Assembly: GCA_947630685.1 (NCBI GenBank)
Contig: CANRII010000009.1
Span: forward strand, 1 to 39,627
Length of the DNA stretch: 39,627 bases
Direction of reading: 5' to 3'
Source of the DNA: an uncultured Ruminiclostridium sp.
GTDB taxonomy: Bacteria; Bacillota; Clostridia; Oscillospirales; Ruminococcaceae
A model generated the notes under the pieces. That model was not told the DNA's origin. It saw only the letters and a list, made by a program, of their open reading frames with translations, and made no database searches. This document shows, one piece after another, positions 8,385 through 15,302 of the stretch. The position numbers and the translations under genes are program-made. Positions within the stretch are counted from its first letter, which is position 1; the number at the start of each line of letters is the position of its first letter.

Positions 8385-8399
8385 GTTTGCCGTCAGACC

Positions 8400-8428
8400 T
8401 TGACGGTGCGGCAAAAATGTGGTATACT
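8400..8428 (+). promoter_or_regulatory. Promoter of darA-holB-ricT
   Basis: TTGACG (8400-8405), a 17-bp spacer, and TATACT (8423-8428) preceded by TGG (extended -10), 55 bp before darA. The -35 lies inside a possible hairpin (TTTGCCG ... CGGCAAA, 8386-8415) that has no clear T-run. Confidence 0.8.
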
Positions 8429-8483
8429 GTTTTTGTAAGTATTTTGTAATATTCATCTGGATATGATCCGGAAAGGATAGAAA

Positions 8484-8813
8484 ATGAAACTTGTATACGC
8501 TATAGTGAATAACGACGATTCCCGCGCGGTGCTTGCGGGGATAACCAAAGCGGGATTTCAGGCTACAAAGCTTGCGTCTACCGGAGGATTCCTGATGGCG
8601 GGGAACACCACGTTCCTTATCTGCTCGGAAAACGACAAGGTGGACGAGATAATCGCGATAATCAAGCAGCATTCCCATAAGAGGAAAGAGGTCATCACCT
8701 CCGCGGCGGACACCTACGGAGGAATGGGCTTTACCGCGGGAGTGCCGGTAGAGGTGTTCGTCGGTGGCGCAACGATATTCGTAACGGATATCGAGCGCTT
8801 TGAAAAGGTGTGA
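8484..8813 (+). CDS. darA: Cyclic-di-AMP receptor DarA (PstA/YaaQ), PII-like
   Basis: This 109-residue protein of the PII-like DarA/PstA family forms trimers and binds the second messenger c-di-AMP. Family marks are the start MKLVYAIVNNDD, then FQATKLASTGGFL with MAGNTTFLIC, the connecting segment around HSHKRKEVITS, and the GGATIFV strand near the end. Length is typical. AAAGGA lies about 10 bases before the ATG. It heads a unit with holB and ricT, and the holB start follows the darA stop by one base. The downstream effector of DarA is unknown in most Firmicutes, and this window does not reveal it. Binding is inferred from family membership. Confidence 0.95.
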   Translation: MKLVYAIVNNDDSRAVLAGITKAGFQATKLASTGGFLMAGNTTFLICSENDKVDEIIAIIKQHSHKRKEVITSAADTYGGMGFTAGVPVEVFVGGATIFVTDIERFEKV

Positions 8814-8814
8814 A

Positions 8815-9765
8815 ATGCCGGTAAAGCTGTTTGGCAAGAAGCATGAGCTGTCGCTGCTGAAAGCGATGTTCATGAACGGCCGTATGCCGCACGGTATCAT
8901 TTTTACCGGAGAAAACGGTATAGGAAAGCGCACATTGGCGTTATACTGCGCAAGTCTTATGATGTGCAGCTTTGCCGAAAACGGCGAGCCCTGCGGTAAG
9001 TGCCTTAGCTGTAAGAAGATAGAGGACGGACAGCACCCGGATCTTATCTACGCGCGCGGAGATAAATATACCAAAGACAGCATACGCGCTATCGTTCGGG
9101 ACAGCTATTATAAGCCTAACGACGGCAGTATAAAGGTGTATATTTTCACCGACTGCGAGGAGCTTACCGACGAATATCAGAATCTGCTGCTGAAAATAAT
9201 AGAAGAGCCGAACGATAGCTGCCGCTATATTTTCACCTGCGAAAGCCCGTCCGTAATACTGGATACGGTGATGTCCCGACTGATACATATTCCCTTGGAG
9301 GGAATGACCGAGGAGGAGTGCGCAAGCTGCCTTAAGTATCTCGGCATGGAGCAGGACAAGGCCGTGCGTTTGTCCGCGATCTACGGGGCAAATCCCGGAA
9401 AAGCGCTCAAAGCGGCGGAGGACGAGCAGCTTATCCGCCTTAACGAAGCCGCCGAAGATCTGGCAAAGCGAATTGCCGAAAACGACGAATACGGCGCGCT
9501 GCTGATAATATCTTCCTTTACCGAAAGAAAGGAGATATTCGCGCTGGTATCCCAACTGTACGATATAGTTTGCAGGGCGCTGGCAGGCAGCGGTTATCTC
9601 AGCGGCGGAGCAAAGGCGTTGTCCGGCGCGCTGACGGTGAAAGCGCTGTATTCTCTGGGCGAAGCTTTGCTTGCTAATATAGGCAAAAGAAAGCTCAACG
9701 TGTCGGTAAAGCTTATGCATTGCGAATTATGCAGCGAGTTGTTTTCCTCAATATTAAATTGCTGA
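8815..9765 (+). CDS. holB: DNA polymerase III subunit delta' (clamp loader)
   Basis: HolB is the stator of the clamp loader that opens the sliding clamp. The 316-residue protein shows PHGIIFTGENGIGKRT (residues 25-40) with an intact Walker A-like lysine, and a zinc module with Cys60, Cys63 and Cys66 followed by QHPDL. It also has the sensor region LLLKIIEEPNDSCRYIFTCESP and an all-helical C-terminal domain. ATG 8815 is chosen because AAAAGGTG lies 5-6 bases upstream and ATG directly follows the darA stop. An in-frame TTG at 8800 would overlap darA and lacks a ribosome site. The neighbours darA and ricT match the Bacillus operon. Partner subunits (DnaX and others) are known from the family, and the dnaX tail lies at the start of this window. 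Confidence 0.93.
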   Translation: MPVKLFGKKHELSLLKAMFMNGRMPHGIIFTGENGIGKRTLALYCASLMMCSFAENGEPCGKCLSCKKIEDGQHPDLIYARGDKYTKDSIRAIVRDSYYKPNDGSIKVYIFTDCEELTDEYQNLLLKIIEEPNDSCRYIFTCESPSVILDTVMSRLIHIPLEGMTEEECASCLKYLGMEQDKAVRLSAIYGANPGKALKAAEDEQLIRLNEAAEDLAKRIAENDEYGALLIISSFTERKEIFALVSQLYDIVCRALAGSGYLSGGAKALSGALTVKALYSLGEALLANIGKRKLNVSVKLMHCELCSELFSSILNC

Positions 9766-9777
9766 AAGGAATATAAA

Positions 9778-10647
9778 ATGACTGAAATAATCGGAGTCAG
9801 ATTCAAGGACGTTGGCAAGGTGTATTATTTTTCTCCCGCCGGCGAAAAGCTGAAAACGGGCGACCGTGTGATAGTTGAGACCGCGCGCGGGATAGAGTGC
9901 GGCGAGGTGGTCATCGCCAACCGCGCTGTTGAAGACGAAAAGGTAGTGCAGCCGCTTAAAGCTATCATACGCACCGCGACCGCCGACGATCTTGAAACGC
10001 TTGAAAAAAACCGCCTCAAAGAGCAGGAGATAATGCAGGTGTTTTCCCGCAAGATAGCGGAGCATAAGCTGGAAATGAAGCCTATAGACATCGACTGCAC
10101 CTTTGACGGCAGCAAGATACTTTTCTATTTTACCGCAGAGAGCAGGGTGGATTTTCGCGAGCTGGTAAAGGACTTGGCGTCCGTGTACCGCACCAGGATA
10201 GAATTAAGACAGATAGGCGTCAGGGACGAGGCGAAAATGCTTGGCGGATTGGGCATCTGCGGGCGGCAGTTCTGCTGTTCTTCGTTTTTGGGAGAATTTC
10301 AGCCGGTGTCGATAAAAATGGCTAAGGAGCAGTCGCTTTCCCTTAATCCCACTAAGATATCCGGTACCTGCGGCAGGCTTATGTGCTGCCTTAAATACGA
10401 GCAGGACTGCTATGAGGAGCTGCTCAAGATAACTCCTAAGATAGGAGCGCTGGTAGACACGCCGGAGGGCAAAGGCGTAGTGGAGGACACCAATCTGCTT
10501 ACCGGCGTGATAAAGGTAAAGCTGGATAAAAATCCCGACGACGCGCCCGCGGTATCGGTCAACCGCTCCGACGTAAAAATATTAAAGGACGGCAAAATAC
10601 GCGTCAACCGCGAGGAAATGCAGGCGCTTAAGGGTTTGGAGGACTGA
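9778..10647 (+). CDS. ricT: PSP1 domain protein RicT (YaaT), Fe-S regulatory complex subunit
   Basis: This 289-residue protein has the PSP1 domain. In Bacillus RicT (YaaT) joins RicA and RicF in a complex carrying [4Fe-4S] clusters that steers RNase Y maturation of mRNAs and affects sporulation and competence. The two CGRxxCC motifs are present: CGRQFCC (161-167) and CGRLMCC (198-204). The N-terminus EIIGVRFKDVGKVYYF also fits. A ribosome site GAAAGGA precedes the ATG by 6-7 bases, and holB ends 12 bp upstream. RicA and RicF are not encoded in this window. All six cysteines of the two motifs are kept, so cluster binding is plausible. Confidence 0.94.
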   Translation: MTEIIGVRFKDVGKVYYFSPAGEKLKTGDRVIVETARGIECGEVVIANRAVEDEKVVQPLKAIIRTATADDLETLEKNRLKEQEIMQVFSRKIAEHKLEMKPIDIDCTFDGSKILFYFTAESRVDFRELVKDLASVYRTRIELRQIGVRDEAKMLGGLGICGRQFCCSSFLGEFQPVSIKMAKEQSLSLNPTKISGTCGRLMCCLKYEQDCYEELLKITPKIGALVDTPEGKGVVEDTNLLTGVIKVKLDKNPDDAPAVSVNRSDVKILKDGKIRVNREEMQALKGLED

Positions 10648-10716
10648 CGGCGCAGGGGAGCTTGTTGCGTTTGTTGCTACTAACCAAAAATATTAAGCAA
10701 AAACGCAAAAAAGGTC

Positions 10717-10744
10717 TTGATTTTTTTTGAAAATATGTTACAAT
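10717..10744 (+). promoter_or_regulatory. Promoter of the ferredoxin gene
   Basis: TTGATT (10717-10722), a 16-bp spacer, and TACAAT (10739-10744) with an extended TGT just before it. It lies 53 bp upstream of the start codon. Confidence 0.8.
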
Positions 10745-10754
10745 AGAGATAGGT

Positions 10755-10768
10755 TATACGAACGTATA
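10755..10768. promoter_or_regulatory. Palindrome TATACG-AA-CGTATA at the start of the ferredoxin transcript
   Basis: This perfect 6+6 inverted repeat with a 2-base centre starts 10 bp past the -10 box, so it should cover roughly +3 to +17. That position suits a repressor operator. No regulator can be named from sequence. Confidence 0.5.
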
Positions 10769-10797
10769 CCGCAACCTTATGTTAGGAGGGCTGACTA

Positions 10798-10965
10798 ATG
10801 GCTTACAAAATTTCCGATGAATGCATCGCTTGCGGCGCTTGCGCAGAGCAGTGTCCGGTAAGTGCTATTTCCGAAGGCGACAAGTATAAGATCGACGCAG
10901 ACACCTGCATATCCTGCGGTGCATGCGCGGGCGTATGTCCCGTAGGCGCTCCCGCCGAGGAATAA
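10798..10965 (+). CDS. 2[4Fe-4S] ferredoxin (clostridial type)
   Basis: This 55-residue protein has two complete cluster motifs: CIACGACAEQCP near residue 8 and CISCGACAGVCP near residue 38. Each has the C-x2-C-x2-C-x3-CP spacing of low-potential clostridial ferredoxins, which carry electrons for hydrogenase, pyruvate:ferredoxin oxidoreductase and similar enzymes. Both halves are clearly duplicated. The start ATG follows TTAGGAGGG with a 6-7 base gap, a very strong ribosome site that suggests high expression. The gene is monocistronic, with its own extended -10 promoter and a strong terminator. No obvious redox partner is encoded next to it. Confidence 0.97.
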   Translation: MAYKISDECIACGACAEQCPVSAISEGDKYKIDADTCISCGACAGVCPVGAPAEE

Positions 10966-10980
10966 AAAGAACATAACGCA

Positions 10981-11014
10981 GATCGCCGCTTAAAACGCGG
11001 CGATTTGTTGTTTT
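10981..11014 (+). terminator. Intrinsic terminator of the ferredoxin gene
   Basis: The stem ATCGCCGC (10982-10989) pairs with GCGGCGAT (10997-11004) across a 7-base loop, followed by TTGTTGTTTT. Confidence 0.92.
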
Positions 11015-11060
11015 ATAATATATTTAAGTTGATTTTATATATTTTACCGCAAATTTTATA

Positions 11061-11089
11061 TTGCGCGCTTTTCCTTGCGATATTAAAAT
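11061..11089 (+). promoter_or_regulatory. Likely promoter of the secreted-protein gene
   Basis: TTGCGC (11061-11066), a 17-bp spacer, TAAAAT (11084-11089). It lies about 100 bp upstream of the start. The boxes are weaker than elsewhere in the window. Confidence 0.45.
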
Positions 11090-11187
11090 AGAACATAAGA
11101 TACGGTTTATTCTCGCTATAGGCTTTATACGCCGAGGGAGAATTTTCCGGCTGAAGCGAAATATTCATATCGGGAAAGGTGAACATT

Positions 11188-12030
11188 ATGAAATATGCAA
11201 AGATCACCGCGTATATCGCGGCTGCGGCGGTCGCAGTATCGTCCGTCGCTTTGAATGCGTCCGCCGTTGAGCTCAACAAGATAGACGGCGCGGCGGGATT
11301 TACTTACGAAGCGGGAGGAAAGGCATGGGCTCACATCTGGAACCCTTACAATGAAGCGTCGCTGTTTGACGTTCCTTCCGACTTTGCCGAGGGAACGACA
11401 GACCTTATCGTTAAATTTACGGTCAGCGGCATGACCGAGGGCGAGAGCTATACCGTATTTCCCGGCTTTCAGTGCCACGGCGATGAAGTGATGAACGACG
11501 GCGAGGAGCTGAGTATCTGGAATCAGGACGATTACAAGTCGGCGGGCAGCACTTATGATTATGTCGTAAACGGCAACGGTGACTATGAGCTTATCGTACC
11601 GATGAAAGGCGTTGCCGACGCGCTGGATATGTACTGGGGCGAGTCCATATACGACGTCGGAATACTGGAGCTTTGCTTTGAGGGCATGGCAAACGAGGAG
11701 ATGACCGGCCCCGTAAACGAGTCGCTGGTGATAGAATTTACCGGCGTTGAGGAATGCAGCGATATCCATAGCGTGGCTGACTGCGCATTTGCCGGACTGG
11801 CAGCGGACGAACCGGAGACCGACGCTTCCGATGCTGATGATACGGAAACCGACACTTCCGCGGCTGATGATACGGATACCGACACTTCCGCAGCGGACGA
11901 GCCGGAGACCGACGCACCCGCGCAGACCGACAAGCCCAGCACCGATACCGGAGCGGAGGGCATAGCTGTAGCTGCAGCAGTCGCTGTTCTTGCGGCAGGT
12001 GCGGCAATAGTTGTAAAGAAGCACAGATAA
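11188..12030 (+). CDS. Secreted, C-terminally membrane-anchored surface protein with acidic decapeptide repeats
   Basis: I do not recognise the ectodomain. The 280-residue protein begins with a signal peptide (positive start, hydrophobic residues 8-22, likely cleavage after ASA at 26). A ~175-residue domain follows, rich in aromatic and acidic residues, with few repeats and a beta-sandwich-like appearance. Then comes an acidic Thr/Asp/Ala linker of four decapeptides (ETDASDADDT type). The end is PSTDTG, a hydrophobic segment and KKHR, resembling a wall-anchor signal with a non-canonical sortase-like motif, though plain membrane anchoring is equally possible. ATG 11188 is preferred over GTG 11179 because GGGAAAGG sits 8-9 bases upstream. 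An AraC-type regulator gene follows after a hairpin. Ligand binding or adhesion is only a guess. Confidence 0.75.
   Translation: MKYAKITAYIAAAAVAVSSVALNASAVELNKIDGAAGFTYEAGGKAWAHIWNPYNEASLFDVPSDFAEGTTDLIVKFTVSGMTEGESYTVFPGFQCHGDEVMNDGEELSIWNQDDYKSAGSTYDYVVNGNGDYELIVPMKGVADALDMYWGESIYDVGILELCFEGMANEEMTGPVNESLVIEFTGVEECSDIHSVADCAFAGLAADEPETDASDADDTETDTSAADDTDTDTSAADEPETDAPAQTDKPSTDTGAEGIAVAAAVAVLAAGAAIVVKKHR
11815..11934 (+). repeat. 30-bp tandem repeats encoding an acidic decapeptide linker
   Basis: Units start at 11815, 11845 and 11875, with a diverged fourth at 11905. Each encodes a (E/D)TD(A/T)S-type decapeptide. Units 2 and 3 share long identical runs. The linker probably spans the wall between ectodomain and anchor. 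Confidence 0.85.
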
Positions 12031-12048
12031 AAGGCTTTATTGTCTGAA

Positions 12049-12080
12049 TGACCCGCCGACAGCAGCCGACGGGTCAATTT
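12049..12080 (+). terminator. Hairpin between the surface-protein and AraC-type genes
   Basis: TGACCCG (12049-12055) pairs with CGGGTCA (12070-12076), with a partly self-complementary loop, followed by ATTTTGTATT. The T-run is short, so readthrough into the next gene, 20 bp away, is plausible. Confidence 0.65.
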
Positions 12081-12099
12081 TGTATTCGGAGGGACGGAT

Positions 12100-12891
12100 A
12101 TGGCTGTCATAGAACACGCTAAATATTATGAAAGCGCGATGTACAATGCAAATCATGTACACACCGACTGCGAGATGATATATGTAGTAAACGGCAGCCT
12201 TAAAGTAAGCGACGGGAAAAGCGAATATACCCTCTCCGGCGGCGATTCGGCGCTGATAAAAAGCCGACAGCGGCACAGCGTAAGCGTCGGGCCGGACAGC
12301 GACTATCGCAGATACCTGGCGTTTATAAACCCGTGGGAATTGCGAAAGCTATTGGTACAGCCCGACCTGTTCGCGTTGCTTACCGATACCAGCGAGAGCG
12401 GCATTATCGTGATAAGGAAAGCGGCGGGACTGGAAGAGAAATTTCAGGCGATGGAAAGGATATTTTTAAGCGGCACGGTAAATATATACGCGGAGCTTGG
12501 CGCGGCGTTGTCCGCTTTGTCCGGCTTTGTAAAGGAGAATATCAGAAACAGGTCGCCCGTTCCGCGTTCCGGCAAACGGCTCGCTAAAACGGTGAGGGAA
12601 TATATAGAAAGCCGCTTTGCCGATAATATACGTATAGCCGAGATAGCGGAGCAAAATTACGTCAGCACAAGCTATCTTACTCATGTTTTCAAAGAAGAGA
12701 CCGGACTCTCGCCAAGAGAGTACCTGTCGCATATACGCTGCACGAGAGCGTATGAGCTGATACTTCATACAAATATGAAATTTTCGGACATATCCGACGC
12801 TACCGGCTTTTGCTGCGCAAACGATATGACCAGAAAGATACGGGAATATTACGGCAGCACTCCGACTAAGCTGCGCTACGGCAGAGAATGA
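12100..12891 (+). CDS. AraC family transcriptional regulator with N-terminal cupin
   Basis: This 263-residue regulator has an N-terminal cupin-like sensor: HVHTDCEMIYVVNGSLKV (19-36), then GGDSALIKSRQRHSV. The C-terminal ~100 residues form the two-helix-turn-helix AraC DNA-binding domain (IRIAEIAEQNYVSTSYLTHV, then FKEETGLSPREYL; second motif FSDISDATGFCCANDMTRKI). Such proteins usually activate sugar-use or surface genes after binding a small ligand. GGAGGGACGG lies just upstream of ATG 12100. No promoter of its own is obvious in the short gap, so it may be transcribed by readthrough from the surface-protein gene and might control it. The target and ligand are unknown. Confidence 0.9.
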   Translation: MAVIEHAKYYESAMYNANHVHTDCEMIYVVNGSLKVSDGKSEYTLSGGDSALIKSRQRHSVSVGPDSDYRRYLAFINPWELRKLLVQPDLFALLTDTSESGIIVIRKAAGLEEKFQAMERIFLSGTVNIYAELGAALSALSGFVKENIRNRSPVPRSGKRLAKTVREYIESRFADNIRIAEIAEQNYVSTSYLTHVFKEETGLSPREYLSHIRCTRAYELILHTNMKFSDISDATGFCCANDMTRKIREYYGSTPTKLRYGRE

Positions 12892-12963
12892 ACGGGAATT
12901 TATACAAAAAGCCGATAATTTTAATATTTTTTTCAAAAAAATCCGTTAAAACGGAAAAAACTA

Positions 12964-12992
12964 TTGACAAAAGCGAAAAAAAGAGGTATAAT
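12964..12992 (+). promoter_or_regulatory. Perfect-consensus promoter of the rimP-nusA-infB operon
   Basis: TTGACA (12964-12969), a 17-bp spacer and TATAAT (12987-12992): both hexamers are exact consensus with optimal spacing. The upstream DNA is A-tract rich (12930-12963). Strong constitutive transcription is expected. Confidence 0.93.
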
Positions 12993-13010
12993 ATACCGGA
13001 AGAATAAGGT

Positions 13011-13046
13011 AAGCTAAAGACTGAGTCCACTCAGTCTTTAATGCTT
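13011..13046 (+). promoter_or_regulatory. Long leader hairpin in the rimP operon 5' UTR
   Basis: A 12-bp perfect stem (13015-13026 with 13029-13040) is extended by AAGC/GCTT outside a 2-base bulge. There is no T-run after it, so it is not a simple terminator. It begins about 12 bases from the predicted +1 and ends about 40 bases before the rimP start. It could stabilise the mRNA, be an RNase III-type processing site, or bind a regulator. Confidence 0.7.
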
Positions 13047-13086
13047 ATATGGGAGTTATGCGCCGGACAGCGCGGAGGAAATGCTT

Positions 13087-13578
13087 ATGGCAAAACAAAA
13101 GGGCGGCAAAAAGAACCGCGCCGAAGAGGTAGAGCGCGAGGCTTTGGAAAAGGTCGCGCCTATAATAGAGCGGTACGGGTACGAGCTGTGGGACGTCATC
13201 TTTGAAAAGGACGGAGCGCTGTGGTATCTCAAGGTGCTTTTCGACAAGCCGGACGGCGGTATCGACGACGAGGAGTGCGAGCAGATAACCGAGCCGATAA
13301 ACGAGGCGGTGGACGCGCTTTCCTGTTTAGAGCTCATCGACGTGGTAGAGGTCGGTTCTCCCGGACTGGACAGAGCTTTGAGAAAGCCGGAGCATTTTGA
13401 ACGCCTTATGGGGCAGCCGATAACAGCCGCGGTAAAGGGCGAAAACGGGCAGACCGATTACATAGAGGGCGAGCTTGCCGGATACGACGCGGACAGCAAC
13501 AGCTTTACGCTGACGACTGAAAGCGGCGGGCGCGAGCTTAAGATATCTGATTGCAGAAGGATCAATCTGGATCTTTGA
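13087..13578 (+). CDS. rimP: Ribosome maturation factor RimP
   Basis: RimP helps assemble the 30S subunit, around the uS12 region. The 163-residue protein shows the usual two-domain layout: an N-terminal alpha/beta domain (VAPIIERYGYELWDVIFEKD, then WYLKVLFDKPDGGIDDEECEQIT) with the signature VVEVGSPGLDRALRKPEHF, and a C-terminal SH3-like domain (ITAAVKGEN ... FTLTTESGG). ATG 13087 is preferred over ATG 13081 because GGAGG at 13074-13078 would be only 2 bases from the earlier codon and 8 from this one. It is the first gene of the conserved rimP-nusA-rnpM-ylxQ-infB-rbfA operon. Confidence 0.95.
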   Translation: MAKQKGGKKNRAEEVEREALEKVAPIIERYGYELWDVIFEKDGALWYLKVLFDKPDGGIDDEECEQITEPINEAVDALSCLELIDVVEVGSPGLDRALRKPEHFERLMGQPITAAVKGENGQTDYIEGELAGYDADSNSFTLTTESGGRELKISDCRRINLDL

Positions 13579-13614
13579 TAAGGATAAAATTTATTAACGG
13601 AGGAAAAACGGAAA

Positions 13615-14688
13615 ATGAGTAATGCTAACAACGCTGAATTTTACGAGGCGCTTCAGCTTCTGGCAAAGGAAAAAGGGATAGAGCCGGAGGTGCTGCTTGA
13701 AAAGATACGCACCGCGCTGGTCATCGCGATAAAAAGAGATTATCCCAGAAGCGAGAACATGACCTTTGATTTTGATATAGAAAAAGGCAAATTCGACGTG
13801 GCTATCCAAAAAGAGGTAGTGGAAACTGTAGAGGACGGCGCAAATCAGATCTCCATGGAGGAGGCGAAGGCGCACACCCGCAGAAAGCTGAAGTACGGCG
13901 ATATGGTATCCATAAAGCTGGACACCAAGCATTTCGGCAGAATAGCCGCTCAGACCGCAAAGCAGGTAATAAAGCAGGGGATAAAAGAGGTAGAGCGCGA
14001 GCAGCTCGTCGCCCAATGGGGAGACCTCCAGGCCGAGGCGGTAACGGTAAAGGTAACTAAGATAGAGCCGCGCACCGGGAACGCGATAGTGGACATAAAC
14101 GGCAACGAAGTGCCGCTGTTCAAGAGCGAGCAGATACCCGGCGAGGTGATAGAAGAGGGCGACATGATAAAGGTCTATGTGTCCGGCGTTTCCGCGTCCG
14201 ACCGCAGACCTACCCTTAAAATCTCCCGTGTTAATAAAGAGCTTGTAAAGCGCTTGTTCGAGCAGGAGGTGCCGGAGATATTCGACGGTACTGTAGAGAT
14301 AAAGGCGATAAGCCGCGAGCCAGGATTCCGCTCTAAGGTGGCGGTCATAAGCAATAATCCCGACGTTGACGCGCTGGGCGCGTGCATAGGGCCGGCTCGT
14401 CAGAGAATAAGCAAGGTGTGCGAGCAGCTCGGTGGAGAGAAGATGGACGTGGTGTTCTACAACGAGGATCCCAAGCTGTTCATCGCTCAGGCGTTAAAGC
14501 CCAGCGACGTTATCCGCGTGGAGATACCCGATCCCGACGTAAGAAGCTGCACCGCGATAGTGCCGGATAACCAGCTTTCTCTTGCGATAGGAAACAAGGG
14601 ACAAAACGCAAAGTTAGCGGCAAAGCTGACCGGCTATAAAATAGATATTCGTCCGGAAAGCGGATTTTACGAGGGCTCCGACGAGTAA
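13615..14688 (+). CDS. nusA: Transcription termination/antitermination factor NusA
   Basis: NusA binds RNA polymerase and the nascent RNA to tune pausing, termination and antitermination. The 357-residue protein has the N-terminal polymerase-binding domain ([24 protein letters not shown]), an S1 domain (~residues 135-200; [23 protein letters not shown]), then KH1 and KH2 ([32 protein letters not shown] and [27 protein letters not shown]). It lacks the acidic C-terminal repeats of E. coli NusA, as is normal in Firmicutes. GGAGG at about 13599-13603 precedes ATG 13615 by 11 bases. It is the second gene of the operon. Confidence 0.97.
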   Translation: MSNANNAEFYEALQLLAKEKGIEPEVLLEKIRTALVIAIKRDYPRSENMTFDFDIEKGKFDVAIQKEVVETVEDGANQISMEEAKAHTRRKLKYGDMVSIKLDTKHFGRIAAQTAKQVIKQGIKEVEREQLVAQWGDLQAEAVTVKVTKIEPRTGNAIVDINGNEVPLFKSEQIPGEVIEEGDMIKVYVSGVSASDRRPTLKISRVNKELVKRLFEQEVPEIFDGTVEIKAISREPGFRSKVAVISNNPDVDALGACIGPARQRISKVCEQLGGEKMDVVFYNEDPKLFIAQALKPSDVIRVEIPDPDVRSCTAIVPDNQLSLAIGNKGQNAKLAAKLTGYKIDIRPESGFYEGSDE

Positions 14689-14706
14689 TAAAGCAAGGAA
14701 GAATAT

Positions 14707-14976
14707 ATGGCGATAAGAAAGATACCGCAGCGCAGATGCGCGGGCTGCGAGCAGATGAAAGAGAAAAAGCAGCTTATACGCGTAGTGCATACCCCGCAGG
14801 ACGAGTTTTTGCTCGATCTGACCGGTAAAAAGTCCGGCAGAGGGGTCTATATCTGCAAAAGCATAGAATGTCTTGAAGCGGCAAGGAAAAAGCGCGGACT
14901 GGAGCGCGGGCTGAAATGTCCCGTACCCGCCGAGGTATACGACAGTCTGCTCATACAGCTTAAGGAGGAAGAGTGA
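14707..14976 (+). CDS. rnpM: YlxR/RnpM family RNA-binding protein (DUF448)
   Basis: This 89-residue protein has the YlxR fold: RRCAGCEQMKEKKQLIRVV, a middle strand, then the hallmark GRGVYIC with a nearby second cysteine. The Bacillus homologue is described as RnpM, which binds RNase P RNA and modulates its activity. That function is known for the homologue and is not shown here. The gene lies between nusA (18-bp gap) and ylxQ, whose GTG start overlaps this stop. AAGGAAG lies about 6 bases before the ATG. It is the expected third gene of the operon. Confidence 0.93.
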   Translation: MAIRKIPQRRCAGCEQMKEKKQLIRVVHTPQDEFLLDLTGKKSGRGVYICKSIECLEAARKKRGLERGLKCPVPAEVYDSLLIQLKEEE

Positions 14977-15302
14977 ACAGATTTTTAAGCACTCTGGGGC
15001 TGTGCCGCAGGGCGGGAAAGCTGGCTTACGGATTCGACGAGGTCTGTTCTCAGATGAAGAAAGGCTCGGCATACGGGGTGTTCACCGCGTCCGACCTTTC
15101 GGAAAAGACGTTCAAGGAGGTGCGCTTTTTCTGTGAAAAGCATACCGTCCCGCTGATAAAGACGGACGTCACGATGAACGAGATAAGCGCCGTGCTTACC
15201 GCTAAGACAGGTATCATCGCAATTTTAGATAAGGGCTTGTTCGACAGCCTTTCTAATTTATATAAAAATACAGATAATATTGACCTAAAGGGGAACTGTT
15301 GA
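14973..15302 (+). CDS. L7Ae-family ribosomal-like protein YlxQ
   Basis: This 109-residue protein belongs to the L7Ae/L30e/S12e/Gadd45 superfamily of kink-turn RNA binders. It shows [21 protein letters not shown], then a central [10 protein letters not shown] and the C-terminal half [15 protein letters not shown]. Bacillus YlxQ has the same position but no settled role. The start is GTG 14973 overlapping the rnpM stop (GTGA), with AAGGAGG 3-9 bases upstream. The stop overlaps infB (TGATG). These overlaps predict tight translational coupling in the operon. Confidence 0.92.
   Translation: MNRFLSTLGLCRRAGKLAYGFDEVCSQMKKGSAYGVFTASDLSEKTFKEVRFFCEKHTVPLIKTDVTMNEISAVLTAKTGIIAILDKGLFDSLSNLYKNTDNIDLKGNC

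Noticed and set aside
8386-8415. Terminator between the decarboxylase gene and darA
   Set aside because: The stem TTTGCCG/CGGCAAA is followed by AATGTGG instead of a T-run, and it contains the -35 box of the darA promoter.
8142-8933. 263-codon minus-strand frame over the speA end and darA
   Set aside because: It crosses two well-supported plus-strand genes and their promoter, and has no recognisable domain.
11125-12024. Long minus-strand frame opposite the surface-protein gene
   Set aside because: It is the antisense shadow of a gene with a signal peptide, good ribosome site and regular repeats. Its own sequence has no family features.
12942-12955. TCCGTT-AA-AACGGA as a terminator of the AraC-type gene
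   Set aside because: The stem is only 6 bp and is followed on the plus strand by A residues, not T. It lies in the A-tract region upstream of the rimP promoter.
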